Assembly: GCF_001729485.1 (NCBI RefSeq)
Contig: NZ_CP017157.1
Span: 682,001-746,000, forward strand
Length of the DNA: 64,000 nucleotides
Source: Streptomyces lydicus
GTDB lineage: Bacteria > Actinomycetota > Actinomycetes > Streptomycetales > Streptomycetaceae
Reading direction: 5' to 3'
Shown piece after piece: positions 26,506-35,696 of this stretch (positions within the stretch are counted from its first letter, which is position 1; each line of letters opens with the position of its first letter). Both the position numbers and the translations under genes were made by a program. Under the pieces are notes generated by a model, which saw only the letters and a program-made list of their open reading frames with translations, was not told where the DNA came from and did no database searches.

Positions 26506-29500
26506 ATGGGATCAGAATCGAACGAGAAGCTGCTCGGATACCTCAAGCGCCTCACCGTCGACCTGCACCAGGCACGCGAACGGCTGCGTGAGCTGGAGGA
26601 GGGGGACCGCGAGCCGATCGCGATCGTCGGCATGGCGTGCCGGTTCCCGGGCGGGATCGACTCGCCGGCGGCCCTGTGGCGGCTGCTGGCCTCGGGCGGG
26701 GAGACCGTCGGCGCGTTCCCCCGCGACCGGGGCTGGGACGACGGCCTGCACGACCCGGAGCACGGCGGACGGAGCCTGACCGGATCCGGCGGGTTCCTGT
26801 ACGACGCGGCGGACTTCGACGCGGGCTTCTTCGGCATCAGCCCGCGCGAGGCGCTGGCCATGGACCCGCAGCAACGGCTGCTGCTGGAGACCGCCTGGCG
26901 GGCCTTCGAGGACGCCGGGATCGACCCGGAGTCGGTGCGCGACACCGAGACCGGCGTGTTCACCGGGCTGTCCTGCAACGACTACGGGCTGGGCAGCGGC
27001 GAGTTGCCCGAGGAGGCCGAGGGTTTCCTGACGACCGGGACGGCGGCCGGCGTCGCGTCCGGCCGGATCTCCTACACACTCGGCCTGCGCGGCCCGGCGA
27101 TCACCGTGGAGACGGCCTGCTCGTCCTCGCTGGTCGCGCTGCACCTGGCCGTCCAGTCGCTGCGCCGCGGCGAGTGCACGATGGCGCTGGCGGGCGGCGC
27201 GACGGTGATGGCCACACCGCAGCTGTTCACCGAGTTCACCCGCATGCAGGGCCTGGCGCCGGACGGCCGGTGCCGCCCGTTCTCGGCCGCCGCCGCGGGC
27301 AGCGGGCTGTCCGAGGGCGTCGGCGTGCTGCTCGTGGAACGGCTGTCGGACGCGCGGCGGCTCGGCCACCCCGTGCTGGCCGTGGTGCGCGGCAGCGCGG
27401 TGAACCAGGACGGCACCAGCAACGGCTTCACCGCACCGAGCGGGTCCGCGCAACAGCGGGTCATCCGGCAGGCGTTGAAGGACGCGCGGCTGTCGCCCGG
27501 GGACGTCCAGGTGGTGGAGGCGAGCAGCACCGGCACCGCGCTCGGCGACCCGATCGAGGCCCGCGCCCTGCTGGCCGCCTACGGGCGTGACCGGGACCAG
27601 CCGCTGCGGCTCGGCTCGCTGAAGCCCAACATCGGGCACTCCCAGGCGGCGGCGGGGGTCGCCGGGGTCATCAAGACGGTGCTGTCGCTGCGGCACGGCA
27701 GGCTGCCCGCCACCCTGCACGTGGACGAGCCCACCCCGCACGTCGACTGGTCGGCGGGCGCGGTCGAGCTCGTCGCCGAGGCCACCGCGTGGCCCGGGAC
27801 GGCAGGGCCGAGACGCGCCGCGGTCTCCTCGCAGGGCATCAGCGGCACCAACGCACACGTGATCCTCGAAGAAGCTCCGGTCGCGCTCGACGAGGCGCCG
27901 TCGGGCGAGGAGGTCCGGCCCGCCGGGCAGGACGGGCCGCGCCTGCTGACGCTGTCGGCCAAGACGCCGGCCGCGCTCGCCGAACTCACCGCGCGCTACG
28001 CCGAACTGCTCGCCGACGGCGCCCCGCTCGCGTCGGTCTGCCGCACCACGAGCCTGGGGCGGGCGCACTTCACGCACCGGCTCACGGCCGTCGCGTCCTC
28101 CTGCGCCGAGCTGCGGGACCTGCTCACCCGGACGCGCCCGGACGTGGCGCCGCCGCCCGGCGTCCGGGTCGGCGCGCGGGCCCCGGAGACCGGCGGCGGC
28201 CCGGTGTTCCTCTTCACCGGCCGCCTGGACCCGACGGACGCCGACGCGGCCGTCGAACTGGCCGCGGCCGAGCCGGACTTCCGCCGCGCCCTGGACCGGT
28301 GCGCCGCGGCGGACGGCGGCCGGCCCTCGCCGTTCGCCGTCGGATACGCGCTCGCCGAGCTGTGGCGGTCGTGGGGCGTGGTGCCCGCCGCCGTCCTCGG
28401 CCACGGCGTCGGCGAGCTGGTGGCCGCGTGCGTCACGGGCACCATGAGCCTGGAGGACGCGCTGCGCGCGGCGGCCCGGACCCCGGCGGACGCCGCCGGG
28501 CCGGAGCGGTTCACCGCGGAATGCGCCGCGCTGCTGCGGGACGGACACCGGGCCTTCGTGGAGATCGGGTCCGCCTCGCCGCTCCTCGACCGGGCCCGGG
28601 CGACCGAGCACACCGCGTTCCTGCCGTCGCTGCGCGAAGGGCAGGAGGCGGGGGACGCCCGGCGCACGCTCCTCGACAGCCTCGGCGCGCTCTACACCCG
28701 AGGCGTCCGGATCGACTGGACGCGGGTGCACGGCGAGCCCGCCGAGCCGCCCGCGGCGCTGCCCGGATACCCGTTCCAGCGCGAGCGCTACTGGCTCTGG
28801 ACGGGAGACGGCCGCAGGGCACCGGCACCCGCACCGGCCCACGGCGGACCGCTGGTCGCGCAGGTACGGCTGGTCGGCGCCGACGGCACCCCCGTGGCGC
28901 TCGCCGACGGCGTGCGGCTGGAAGCGGTGCCCGGTACGGCCGAACCCGCCGCACCCGCAACGGAAGGGCCGGCCGCACCCGGGACCGGGAACACCGCCGA
29001 GCTGGTGGTCGGCGTCGTCGGCCGGGCGCGCGGCGCGGCCGTCACCGGCGACGACCTGGAGCTGCCGCTGCGGAGCCTGGGCATCGACTCGCTGATCGCG
29101 ATGGACATCCGGCAGACCCTCGCCCGGCGGCTGGGCATCGACGTCCCGCTGCCCGACCTGCTGGACGGCCGGAGCGTCGCCGACATCGCGCGGACCGTCC
29201 AGGCGGCTCACGACGGCGCGGACCGGACCGAGAAGCCCGGGACGACGACGGTCGCCGACCCGGCGGCCCGCCACGAGCCGTTCCCGCTCACCGACCTCCA
29301 GCATGCGTACCTGGTCGGCCGGACCGACGCCTTCGAGCTCGGCAACGTCTCCACCTCCTTCCTCGTCGAGATCGACCTGGTGGAGACCGACCTCGACCGG
29401 CTCGCCGCCTCCTTCCGGCACCTCGTCGACCGGCACGACATGCTCCGCGCGGTGGTGTCCGGGGACGGGCACCAGCGGGTGCTCGCCGAGGTCCCCGCCT

Positions 29501-32500
29501 ACCGGATCGCCACGGTCGACCTGCGGACGTGCGACGACGCCGAACGGGCCCGCCGGCTGGCGGAGATCCACGAGGAGATGCGGCACCAGGTCTTCGACAC
29601 CGAGGCATGGCCGCTGTTCGACATCCGGGCGACCCTGCTCGACGCGCGCACGACCCGGCTGCACCTCAATTTCGACGCGCTGATCGTGGACGGCCGGAGC
29701 GCCGGGCTGCTGTTCCAGGAATGGGCGGAGACCTACCGCTCCGGGACGCCCACGGCGCCCGCCCCTGCCGTCACCTACCGCGACTACGTGCTCGCCGCCG
29801 CCGGGGCGGACGCCGCGGGGCGTGCGACGTCGCTCGCCTACTGGCAGGCACGCGTCGCCTCCCTCCCGCCCGCGCCCCGCCTGCCGCTGCGGCCGGGGCC
29901 CGCGCCGCGGCGGCCGGTGTTCACCCACCGCACCGGCCGGATCGAGCCCGGGGCATGGCAGCGTTTCAAGGACCGTGCGGCCGCGGCGGGCCTCTCGCCC
30001 TCGGCCGCCCTGTGCACCGCGTACGCGCAGGTGCTGGGCGCCTGGAGCGCCTCGCCGCGCTTCACGCTCAACCTGCTGGCGTTCAACCGGCGGCCGCTGC
30101 ACGAGGACGTCGGCAGGGTCATCGGAAACCTCAGCGCGACCACCCTGCTGGAAGTCGACGCCGCCCCCGCCGAGGACTTCACCTCGGGCGCCACGCGGTT
30201 GCAGAACCAGTTGCTGACCGACCTCGAACACGGGCACGTCAGCGGCGTCGAGGTGCTGCGTGAGCTCAACCGCGCCCGGGGCGGGACCGGACTGGCGGGC
30301 ATGCCGGTGGTCTTCACCAGCACGATCGGCCTCTCGGGGCGGGGCGACGGTGAGCGCGGCGCGCTCACGGCACTGACCACGCTCGGCGCCTCCGGCCGGC
30401 TGGCGTCCAGCTCGGTACGGACGCCGCAGGTGTGGCTCGACCACCAGGCCCTGGAGGAGGACGGGGAACTGGTCCTCAACTGGGACGTGGTGGAGGAGAT
30501 GTTCCCCGACGGTGTCGTCGACGGGATGTGGGACGCCTACCTGGACCTGGTGCGGGACCTGTGCGGCGAGGAGGCGTGGCGCCGCCCGCCGTCCGTGCAC
30601 GCGCCGGTGGCCGACCTGGAGACGCGGAAGGCGGTCAACGCCACGGACGGCCCCGTCCCCTCCGCACTGCTGCACGACGCGTTCCTGCGGCAGGCCGAAA
30701 CCCGGCCGGACGCGCCCGCCGTCATCACCGCCGACCGGACCCTCGGCTACGGCGAGGTGAACCGCCGCGCCGACCGGATCGCCCGGTGGCTGATCGAGCG
30801 CGGCGCGGGGCCGGGCGTGCTCGTCGGCATCGTGATGGACAAGAGCTGGGAGCAGATCGTCGCGGCGCTGGGCATTCTCAAGGCCGGGGCCGCCTACGTG
30901 CCGGTCGACGCCGCCGTGCCCGGCCGCCGGCTTCGGATGATCATGGAGAGTGCCGGTATCGAGCTGGTGCTGACCCGGTCGGCGGTCGCGGACGGGCTCG
31001 ACCTGCCGGACGGGACCCGTTCGCTGCACGTCGACGCCGAGCCGGATCCCGGCGGTGCGGGCGACCCCCTGCCGCCTTCCCCGGCCGGCCCGGACGACCT
31101 CGCCTACGTGATCTTCACCTCGGGTTCCACCGGGGTTCCGAAGGGCGTGATGATCGAGCACGCCGCCGCGGTCAACACGATCCAGGACATCAACGACCGG
31201 TACGGCGTGACCGCGCAGGACCGCGTGCTGGGCCTGTCGGCGCTCAACTTCGACCTCTCGGTCTACGACGTGTTCGGCCTGCTCGCGGTCGGCGGAGCGG
31301 TGGTCCTGCCGGACGCGGCGGCGCAGCGCGAACCGGCCGCCTGGCTGGAACTGGTGAACCGGCACCGCGTGACGATCTGGAACAGCGTCCCCGCCCTGAT
31401 GGACATGTTCGTCGAGCACGTGCGGGCCCTCGGCGGCCCGCCGTCGCTGCGGGTGGTGATGATGAGCGGCGACTGCATCCCCGTCACCCTCCCCGGAGCC
31501 ATCGCGTCGCTGCTGCCGAACGCCTCGGTCTGGAGCCTGGGCGGCGCCACCGAGGCGTCCATCTGGTCGATCCTGCACCCGATCACCCGCGTGGACCCGG
31601 ACCGGACGAGCATCCCGTACGGCAGGCCGATGCGGAACCAGCGCTTCCATGTGCTGGACGAGGCGTTGCGGCCGCGCCCGACCTGGGTCCCCGGCGACCT
31701 GTACATCGCCGGCGCCGGCCTGGCCCGCGGCTACCTCGGCGACGAGGCGAAGACGCGCGCGGCGTTCCTGCGCCACCCGGTGACGGGGGAGCGGCTCTAC
31801 CGGACCGGTGACCTCGGCCGCTACCTGCCGGACGGCGACATCGAGTTCCTCGGCCGCGCGGACTCCCAGGTGAAGATCCAGGGGCACCGGATCGAGCTGG
31901 GCGAGGTCGAGGCGGCACTGCTGCGCCGGCCGGACGTCCGCGCGGCGGCCGCGGTGGCCCAGGGCGAGCCGGGCGGCCCCCGGCGGCTCGTCGGGTACGC
32001 CGTGTCGGACGCCTCCGAGGACGAGCTGCGCGAGGCGCTCGGCCGGGAACTGCCCGGCTACATGGTGCCCGCCCGCATCGTCCTCCTGGACGAGCTGCCG
32101 CTGACCGGCAACGGCAAGGTGGACCGCGGCCGCCTGCCGTCACCCGCGGAGACGGCCCCGCGCTCCGGCGCGGCGGTCGCACCGCGTGACGCGACCGAAC
32201 GGCTGCTGGCCGAGATCTGGGCCGAGTTCTTCGAGCCCGCGGACGGCACCGTCGACGTCACCGCGAACTTCTTCGACCTCGGCGGCGACTCGATGTGCGC
32301 GGTGCGGATGATGGCCCGGATCCGGCAGCGCACCGGCCGGTCGCTGCCGGTGGCCACGCTGCTCGCCCGGCCGACGGCCGAGTCGCTCGCCGAGGTGCTG
32401 CGCGAGGAGCCCGGCGACGGAGGCCGGAGCCGGGCGGCCCTGGTCCCGATCCGGGCCACCGGGGCCCGGCCCCCGCTGTTCCTCGTCCACCCGGTCGGCG

Positions 32501-33222
32501 GCGACGTGCTCTGCTACGCCGGACTCGGCGCCCTCCTGGACGACGACCAGCCGGTGCACGCCCTCCAGTACCCCGACCTCGAACCCGCCCCGCGGACCGT
32601 GGCCGACCTGGCGGCGCACTACGCCGACGCGATCACCGAACGGTTCCCGGCCGGCCCGTACCGGCTCGGCGGCTGGTCCATGGGCGGCGTGATCGCCCTG
32701 GAGATCGCCGGCCTGCTCGCCGCGCGGGGCCGGGAGGTCGAGCTCGTCGCGGCCGTCGACCTGCTCGAACCGCCCGGCCGCGTCGAACCCGCCGCCGAAC
32801 CGGCGCTGTTGGCCCGGTTCGCCCGCGACCTGGCCGGCCTCGCCGGAAGCGACTGGCACCCCGAGCCGGCCGAGTTCGAGCCGACGGGCGACCGGTCCCC
32901 GGTCGGCCAACTGCTCACCCGGGCCCGGCAGGCCGCCGTGCTGCCGGACGAGATCGACGCCGCCACCCTGGAACGGCTCGCGGGCCGGTTCCTGCACCTC
33001 AGCCGCGCGCTGGCCGCTCACCGGCCCACCGTGTACCGGGGCCGGGTCCGGCTCCTGCGGGCCATGGACGGGGCCACGGCGCCGACCACCCGGCAGTGGC
33101 TGGAGCTCCTCGGCGACCGGGCCGAGAGCGTCGACGTGCCCGGCGACCACTACAGCGTGATGCGCCCGCCGAACCTGCAGACGCTGGCAGCCGAACTCGG
33201 CAAGGCCCTGGAGGACCTGTGA
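26506..33222 (+). CDS. Hybrid PKS-NRPS: defective KS and AT, ACP, then Cy-A(Cys)-PCP-TE
   Basis: A 2238-residue protein with an N-terminal coiled-coil docking helix (1-32), so it receives the chain from the upstream PKS. The KS keeps Cys205 (ETACSSSL) and His378 but has Ser340 where HGTGT needs its catalytic His (reads [10 protein letters not shown]). The AT (about 558-735) is truncated and has GHGVG, with Gly634 for the catalytic Ser. The ACP Ser is 862. The cyclisation domain starts at 926 ([14 protein letters not shown]) and has the DxxxxD pair Asp1057/Asp1062. The adenylation domain has [11 protein letters not shown] at 1538; the residues I read for its specificity code give DLYNMSLIWK, a cysteine code. 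PCP Ser is 1929. The thioesterase has GWSMGG (Ser2058). Reading the defects together, the KS-AT-ACP part should pass the acyl chain on without elongation, and Cy-A would form a thiazoline. Confidence 0.94.
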   Translation: MGSESNEKLLGYLKRLTVDLHQARERLRELEEGDREPIAIVGMACRFPGGIDSPAALWRLLASGGETVGAFPRDRGWDDGLHDPEHGGRSLTGSGGFLYDAADFDAGFFGISPREALAMDPQQRLLLETAWRAFEDAGIDPESVRDTETGVFTGLSCNDYGLGSGELPEEAEGFLTTGTAAGVASGRISYTLGLRGPAITVETACSSSLVALHLAVQSLRRGECTMALAGGATVMATPQLFTEFTRMQGLAPDGRCRPFSAAAAGSGLSEGVGVLLVERLSDARRLGHPVLAVVRGSAVNQDGTSNGFTAPSGSAQQRVIRQALKDARLSPGDVQVVEASSTGTALGDPIEARALLAAYGRDRDQPLRLGSLKPNIGHSQAAAGVAGVIKTVLSLRHGRLPATLHVDEPTPHVDWSAGAVELVAEATAWPGTAGPRRAAVSSQGISGTNAHVILEEAPVALDEAPSGEEVRPAGQDGPRLLTLSAKTPAALAELTARYAELLADGAPLASVCRTTSLGRAHFTHRLTAVASSCAELRDLLTRTRPDVAPPPGVRVGARAPETGGGPVFLFTGRLDPTDADAAVELAAAEPDFRRALDRCAAADGGRPSPFAVGYALAELWRSWGVVPAAVLGHGVGELVAACVTGTMSLEDALRAAARTPADAAGPERFTAECAALLRDGHRAFVEIGSASPLLDRARATEHTAFLPSLREGQEAGDARRTLLDSLGALYTRGVRIDWTRVHGEPAEPPAALPGYPFQRERYWLWTGDGRRAPAPAPAHGGPLVAQVRLVGADGTPVALADGVRLEAVPGTAEPAAPATEGPAAPGTGNTAELVVGVVGRARGAAVTGDDLELPLRSLGIDSLIAMDIRQTLARRLGIDVPLPDLLDGRSVADIARTVQAAHDGADRTEKPGTTTVADPAARHEPFPLTDLQHAYLVGRTDAFELGNVSTSFLVEIDLVETDLDRLAASFRHLVDRHDMLRAVVSGDGHQRVLAEVPAYRIATVDLRTCDDAERARRLAEIHEEMRHQVFDTEAWPLFDIRATLLDARTTRLHLNFDALIVDGRSAGLLFQEWAETYRSGTPTAPAPAVTYRDYVLAAAGADAAGRATSLAYWQARVASLPPAPRLPLRPGPAPRRPVFTHRTGRIEPGAWQRFKDRAAAAGLSPSAALCTAYAQVLGAWSASPRFTLNLLAFNRRPLHEDVGRVIGNLSATTLLEVDAAPAEDFTSGATRLQNQLLTDLEHGHVSGVEVLRELNRARGGTGLAGMPVVFTSTIGLSGRGDGERGALTALTTLGASGRLASSSVRTPQVWLDHQALEEDGELVLNWDVVEEMFPDGVVDGMWDAYLDLVRDLCGEEAWRRPPSVHAPVADLETRKAVNATDGPVPSALLHDAFLRQAETRPDAPAVITADRTLGYGEVNRRADRIARWLIERGAGPGVLVGIVMDKSWEQIVAALGILKAGAAYVPVDAAVPGRRLRMIMESAGIELVLTRSAVADGLDLPDGTRSLHVDAEPDPGGAGDPLPPSPAGPDDLAYVIFTSGSTGVPKGVMIEHAAAVNTIQDINDRYGVTAQDRVLGLSALNFDLSVYDVFGLLAVGGAVVLPDAAAQREPAAWLELVNRHRVTIWNSVPALMDMFVEHVRALGGPPSLRVVMMSGDCIPVTLPGAIASLLPNASVWSLGGATEASIWSILHPITRVDPDRTSIPYGRPMRNQRFHVLDEALRPRPTWVPGDLYIAGAGLARGYLGDEAKTRAAFLRHPVTGERLYRTGDLGRYLPDGDIEFLGRADSQVKIQGHRIELGEVEAALLRRPDVRAAAAVAQGEPGGPRRLVGYAVSDASEDELREALGRELPGYMVPARIVLLDELPLTGNGKVDRGRLPSPAETAPRSGAAVAPRDATERLLAEIWAEFFEPADGTVDVTANFFDLGGDSMCAVRMMARIRQRTGRSLPVATLLARPTAESLAEVLREEPGDGGRSRAALVPIRATGARPPLFLVHPVGGDVLCYAGLGALLDDDQPVHALQYPDLEPAPRTVADLAAHYADAITERFPAGPYRLGGWSMGGVIALEIAGLLAARGREVELVAAVDLLEPPGRVEPAAEPALLARFARDLAGLAGSDWHPEPAEFEPTGDRSPVGQLLTRARQAAVLPDEIDAATLERLAGRFLHLSRALAAHRPTVYRGRVRLLRAMDGATAPTTRQWLELLGDRAESVDVPGDHYSVMRPPNLQTLAAELGKALEDL

Positions 33223-33286
33223 GCCGGCCCCGCCGAACCGAGAGAAGCAGCAAAACCCACGGAACCAGCCGAACCCGGAGGACCGG

Positions 33287-34417
33287 ATGACCGCCTTGGA
33301 ACTGCCGACCCGGGCCGCGACGGGCCGTAGCGCCGCCTCGGTCCTGGACCGGGTACGGGCGTACGCCTCGACCCTCCCGGCCCGCGCGCCGGAGATCGAG
33401 CGGACGGGCCGGATCCCCGGTGACGTCCTCGACGGCCTGAAGGCCACCGGGCTGCTGCGCGCCGCCCTGCCACCGTCACTGGGCGGTGTCGAGATGACCG
33501 CGCCGGAGCTCACCCGCGCCGTCGACCTGCTGGCCGAGGGGGACGCCTCGGTCGCCTGGTGCGCGGCCGTCGCGCTGAACGCCGCGCTGGCCGTGGTCTC
33601 GCTGCCCGAGGAGGTGTTCACCGAGCTGTTCCCGGACCCGGACCTGATCACCGCGACGGTGCTGCCGCCGGCCGGGCAGGCGGTCCGGCGGGGCGGCGGC
33701 TACCTCCTGTCGGGACGCTGGTCCTACGGCAGCGGGATCACCCACGCGGACCGGGTGCTGGCCGGCTTCCGGACCCCGGAGGGCGCCCCGAGGATCGCCG
33801 TCTTCGACGCCGCGCACGCGCGGGTGCTCGACACCTGGCACACCACCGGGCTGCGCGGCACCGGCTCGCACGACTTCGAGGTCGCCGACCTGTTCGTCCC
33901 GGAACGGCACACGTTCGGGCTGGTGCCGTCCGGCACCCGGCAGGAGCCGCTCCACCTGCGTGCCGACAACCTCGCCCTCAAGATGGCGGGGGTGCCGCTG
34001 GGCATCGGCAGGTCCGCGCTGAACGCCGCCAGGGAGACCCTCGCCGCGAGGCGTTCCGCGCTGCCCCGGCCGGGCGCCCCGGCCGACCTCGCGCACGCCG
34101 AGTCGCTGATCGGCGCGGCGGACGCCTATGTGTACGCCACGCTGGAGAACGCCTGGGCCGCGCAGGCGGCGGGCCTGGCGCCCGAACGCGGCACGGCCGC
34201 GCTGGCCCGCCAGTTCGCGCACCGGGCCTGCCGGGAGGCGGTCCAGCTCCTGTACGACACCGTGGGCTCGGCCGCGGTCTACACCGAGCGCACCCCGCTC
34301 GACCGGCACCTGCGCGACGTCATCACCGCGGGCCGCCATGTCGCGTCCGCGGAACGCATCCTCGACGGCGTCGGCGACCTGCGGCTCGGCGGCGATCCCG
34401 CCTCACCCCACTTCTGA
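33287..34417 (+). CDS. Acyl-CoA-dehydrogenase-fold flavoprotein (ACAD type-2 C-terminal; oxidase or monooxygenase)
   Basis: A 376-residue protein with the acyl-CoA dehydrogenase fold: an N-terminal helical domain (VRAYASTLPARAPEIERTGRIP), a middle beta domain (YLLSGRWSYGSGITHADRVLAG, GLRGTGSHDFEVADLFVPE) and a C-terminal four-helix part with HxRxxxRD-like DRHLRDVITAGRH. Proteins with this C-terminal type include FMN/FAD-dependent hydroxylases and amine N-oxygenases as well as true dehydrogenases. In this cluster it could oxidise the thiazoline to a thiazole, or hydroxylate an amine or carbon of the seven-carbon amino acid. It starts at ATG 33287 after GGAGGA, 64 bp from the PKS-NRPS, and is the last gene of the operon; the next gene converges. 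Confidence 0.85.
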   Translation: MTALELPTRAATGRSAASVLDRVRAYASTLPARAPEIERTGRIPGDVLDGLKATGLLRAALPPSLGGVEMTAPELTRAVDLLAEGDASVAWCAAVALNAALAVVSLPEEVFTELFPDPDLITATVLPPAGQAVRRGGGYLLSGRWSYGSGITHADRVLAGFRTPEGAPRIAVFDAAHARVLDTWHTTGLRGTGSHDFEVADLFVPERHTFGLVPSGTRQEPLHLRADNLALKMAGVPLGIGRSALNAARETLAARRSALPRPGAPADLAHAESLIGAADAYVYATLENAWAAQAAGLAPERGTAALARQFAHRACREAVQLLYDTVGSAAVYTERTPLDRHLRDVITAGRHVASAERILDGVGDLRLGGDPASPHF

Positions 34418-34424
34418 ACCCGAG

Positions 34425-34449
34425 CGGGGTCCGTCCTGGGCGGTCCCCG
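34425..34449. terminator. Imperfect inverted repeat at the end of the biosynthetic operon
   Basis: CGGGGTCCG and CGGTCCCCG flank a 7-nt loop between the converging stops at 34417 and 34451; the arms have two mismatches. It may serve as a bidirectional terminator, but no T-run is present. Confidence 0.3.
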
Positions 34450-34450
34450 G

Positions 34451-34765
34451 TCAGCCGCCGAGGTGCCAGCTGACGGTGCCGTCGGTGGTGACCAGGAGGG
34501 CGAGCAGGAGGAGGTCGGCGGCGCCGAGGGCGAGGCCGAGGAGGGCGCGGCCGCGGCGGGTGGTGCCGCGGGCCAGGGCCAGGCCGCCGAGGACCAGGGC
34601 ACAGGGGCCGAGGACGACGTTGAGGACCAGGGTGCCGACCAGGCCGAGGATGAAGGACGCCACGGCCATGCCGTCGGCGTGGGCGCGCGCACGGGAGGCG
34701 GGGCGGTCGGCGGACCCGGAGGCCGCGGAAGTGCCGCTCGGCGTGGCGTGGGTGAGCGTGGTCAT
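34451..34765 (-). CDS. DUF4190-type small membrane protein
   Basis: A 104-residue protein with a polar Ser/Ala-rich N-terminus and two hydrophobic helices. The pattern MAVASFILGLVGTLVLNVVLGPCALVLGGLALARG is spread over residues 33-67, and RRGRALLGLALGAADLLLLALL follows at 71-91; this is the DUF4190 layout of short actinobacterial membrane proteins. Its function is unknown. Its ATG overlaps the stop of the small membrane ORF upstream (ATGA), so the two form an operon. That operon is divergent from a TetR gene with a repeated operator-like motif. Confidence 0.7.
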   Translation of the reverse strand: MTTLTHATPSGTSAASGSADRPASRARAHADGMAVASFILGLVGTLVLNVVLGPCALVLGGLALARGTTRRGRALLGLALGAADLLLLALLVTTDGTVSWHLGG

Positions 34766-34926
34766 CGGGAGGTCACCTCGGACCGGTGGCGGCGTTCGCG
34801 GAGGAAGAAGACGAGCAGCCAGCCGGCGATGACGGCGGCCGCGAGGAGGGTGACGGGGACGGGGAGGTGTGCCGCGGTGCCCAGCGCGATCCCCATCAGG
34901 AGGAGGGCTGCGACGAGGAAGAGCAT
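34762..34926 (-). CDS. 54-residue single/double-pass membrane protein
   Basis: A small ORF too short for most gene callers. It starts at ATG 34926 with AAAGGCGG upstream. It encodes a protein beginning MLFLVAALLLMGIALG, with a second hydrophobic segment (VTLLAAAVIAGWLLVFFL) and a basic C-terminus RERRHRSEV. Its TGA overlaps the ATG of the DUF4190 gene by the ATGA arrangement, which supports real translation. Function unknown. The operon is divergent from the TetR gene and each side has one copy of a 17-bp repeat. Confidence 0.65.
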   Translation of the reverse strand: MLFLVAALLLMGIALGTAAHLPVPVTLLAAAVIAGWLLVFFLRERRHRSEVTSR

Positions 34927-34952
34927 GATCCGCCTTTCCTATTCGGAGGACA

Positions 34953-34969
34953 GTTGTTCACTCAGTGAC
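34953..34969. promoter_or_regulatory. TetR-type operator candidate, copy 1
   Basis: GTTGTTCACTCAGTGAC, which also contains the palindrome TCACT-C-AGTGA. A near-identical copy lies at 35012-35028, 59 bp away. It sits 27 bp upstream of the small membrane protein gene, on the minus-strand side. Confidence 0.6.
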
Positions 34970-35011
34970 TCCAGCATACGGCTCCTCCCGGGTGGAGAAG
35001 TTCGGAGAACG

Positions 35012-35028
35012 GTTGTTTACTGGATGAC
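35012..35028. promoter_or_regulatory. TetR-type operator candidate, copy 2
   Basis: GTTGTTTACTGGATGAC, matching copy 1 at 13 of 17 bases in the same orientation and ending one base before the TetR ATG. Binding here would block the TetR promoter or ribosome access, giving autoregulation. Confidence 0.6.
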
Positions 35029-35679
35029 ATGAGTCACACCGTAGGAGTCCGGCAGGCCCAGAAGCAGAAGACCCGTCAGGCGTTGCTCGACGCGGCGCTC
35101 GGCCTGCTGGAGGAGCAGAGCCTGAGCAGCCTGGGGTTGCGGGAGGTGACGCGGGTGGTGGGGATCGCCCCGACCGCGTTCTACCGGCACTTCCGGGACA
35201 TGGGGGAACTGGGCGTCGCGCTGGTGGAGGAGGCGCTGGGGAGTCTGCATGTGATGGTGCGGGCGATCCTCGCCGAGCAGGACGCGGCCGAGGAGCGGAT
35301 AGACCGTACGGTCGCGGTCGTCGAGCAGCACGTACGGCAGTACCCGCTGCACATCCGGTTCGTGGCGCGTGAGCGGCACGGTGGCGTACGGGCGGTGCGG
35401 CAGGCCATCGCGGGGGAGCTGGACCGGTTCGCCGAGGAGGTCGCGGCGGCGCTCAAGACCCAGCCGGTGTCGGAGGGTTGGGGCGACGACGACGTGCGGA
35501 TGCTGGCCGAGCTGTACGTGGACCGGCTGGTGACGACGGCCGCGGCGCTGCTCGACGCCGAGGAGGACGGGGCCGAGGGGGCGGCCGAGCGGGTGGTGCG
35601 GACGGCCCGCCGGCAGCTGCGGCTGATCAGCATCGGGCGCCAGCACTGGCGCGAGGGGGGAGCGAAGGGGGCGGAGTAG
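35029..35679 (+). CDS. TetR-family regulator (FabR/DesT-like)
   Basis: A 216-residue TetR regulator. The DNA-binding domain is at about 12-58, with LREVTRVVGIAPTAFYRHF as the helix-turn-helix, the form seen in FabR/DesT-like regulators that act on fatty-acid desaturation genes. The C-terminal all-helical domain should bind a ligand, possibly an acyl-CoA. It has a very short leader: the second operator copy ends at the base before ATG 35029. It is divergent from the DUF4190 operon. No desaturase gene is visible in this window, so the ligand class is an inference from family resemblance only. Confidence 0.85.
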   Translation: MSHTVGVRQAQKQKTRQALLDAALGLLEEQSLSSLGLREVTRVVGIAPTAFYRHFRDMGELGVALVEEALGSLHVMVRAILAEQDAAEERIDRTVAVVEQHVRQYPLHIRFVARERHGGVRAVRQAIAGELDRFAEEVAAALKTQPVSEGWGDDDVRMLAELYVDRLVTTAAALLDAEEDGAEGAAERVVRTARRQLRLISIGRQHWREGGAKGAE

Positions 35680-35696
35680 CGGCCGGTCGCGCGGGG

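Noticed and set aside
26512..31887. 1791-codon open frame antisense to the PKS-NRPS gene
   Set aside because: Same shadow effect; the sense strand carries KS, Cy, A, PCP and TE motifs.
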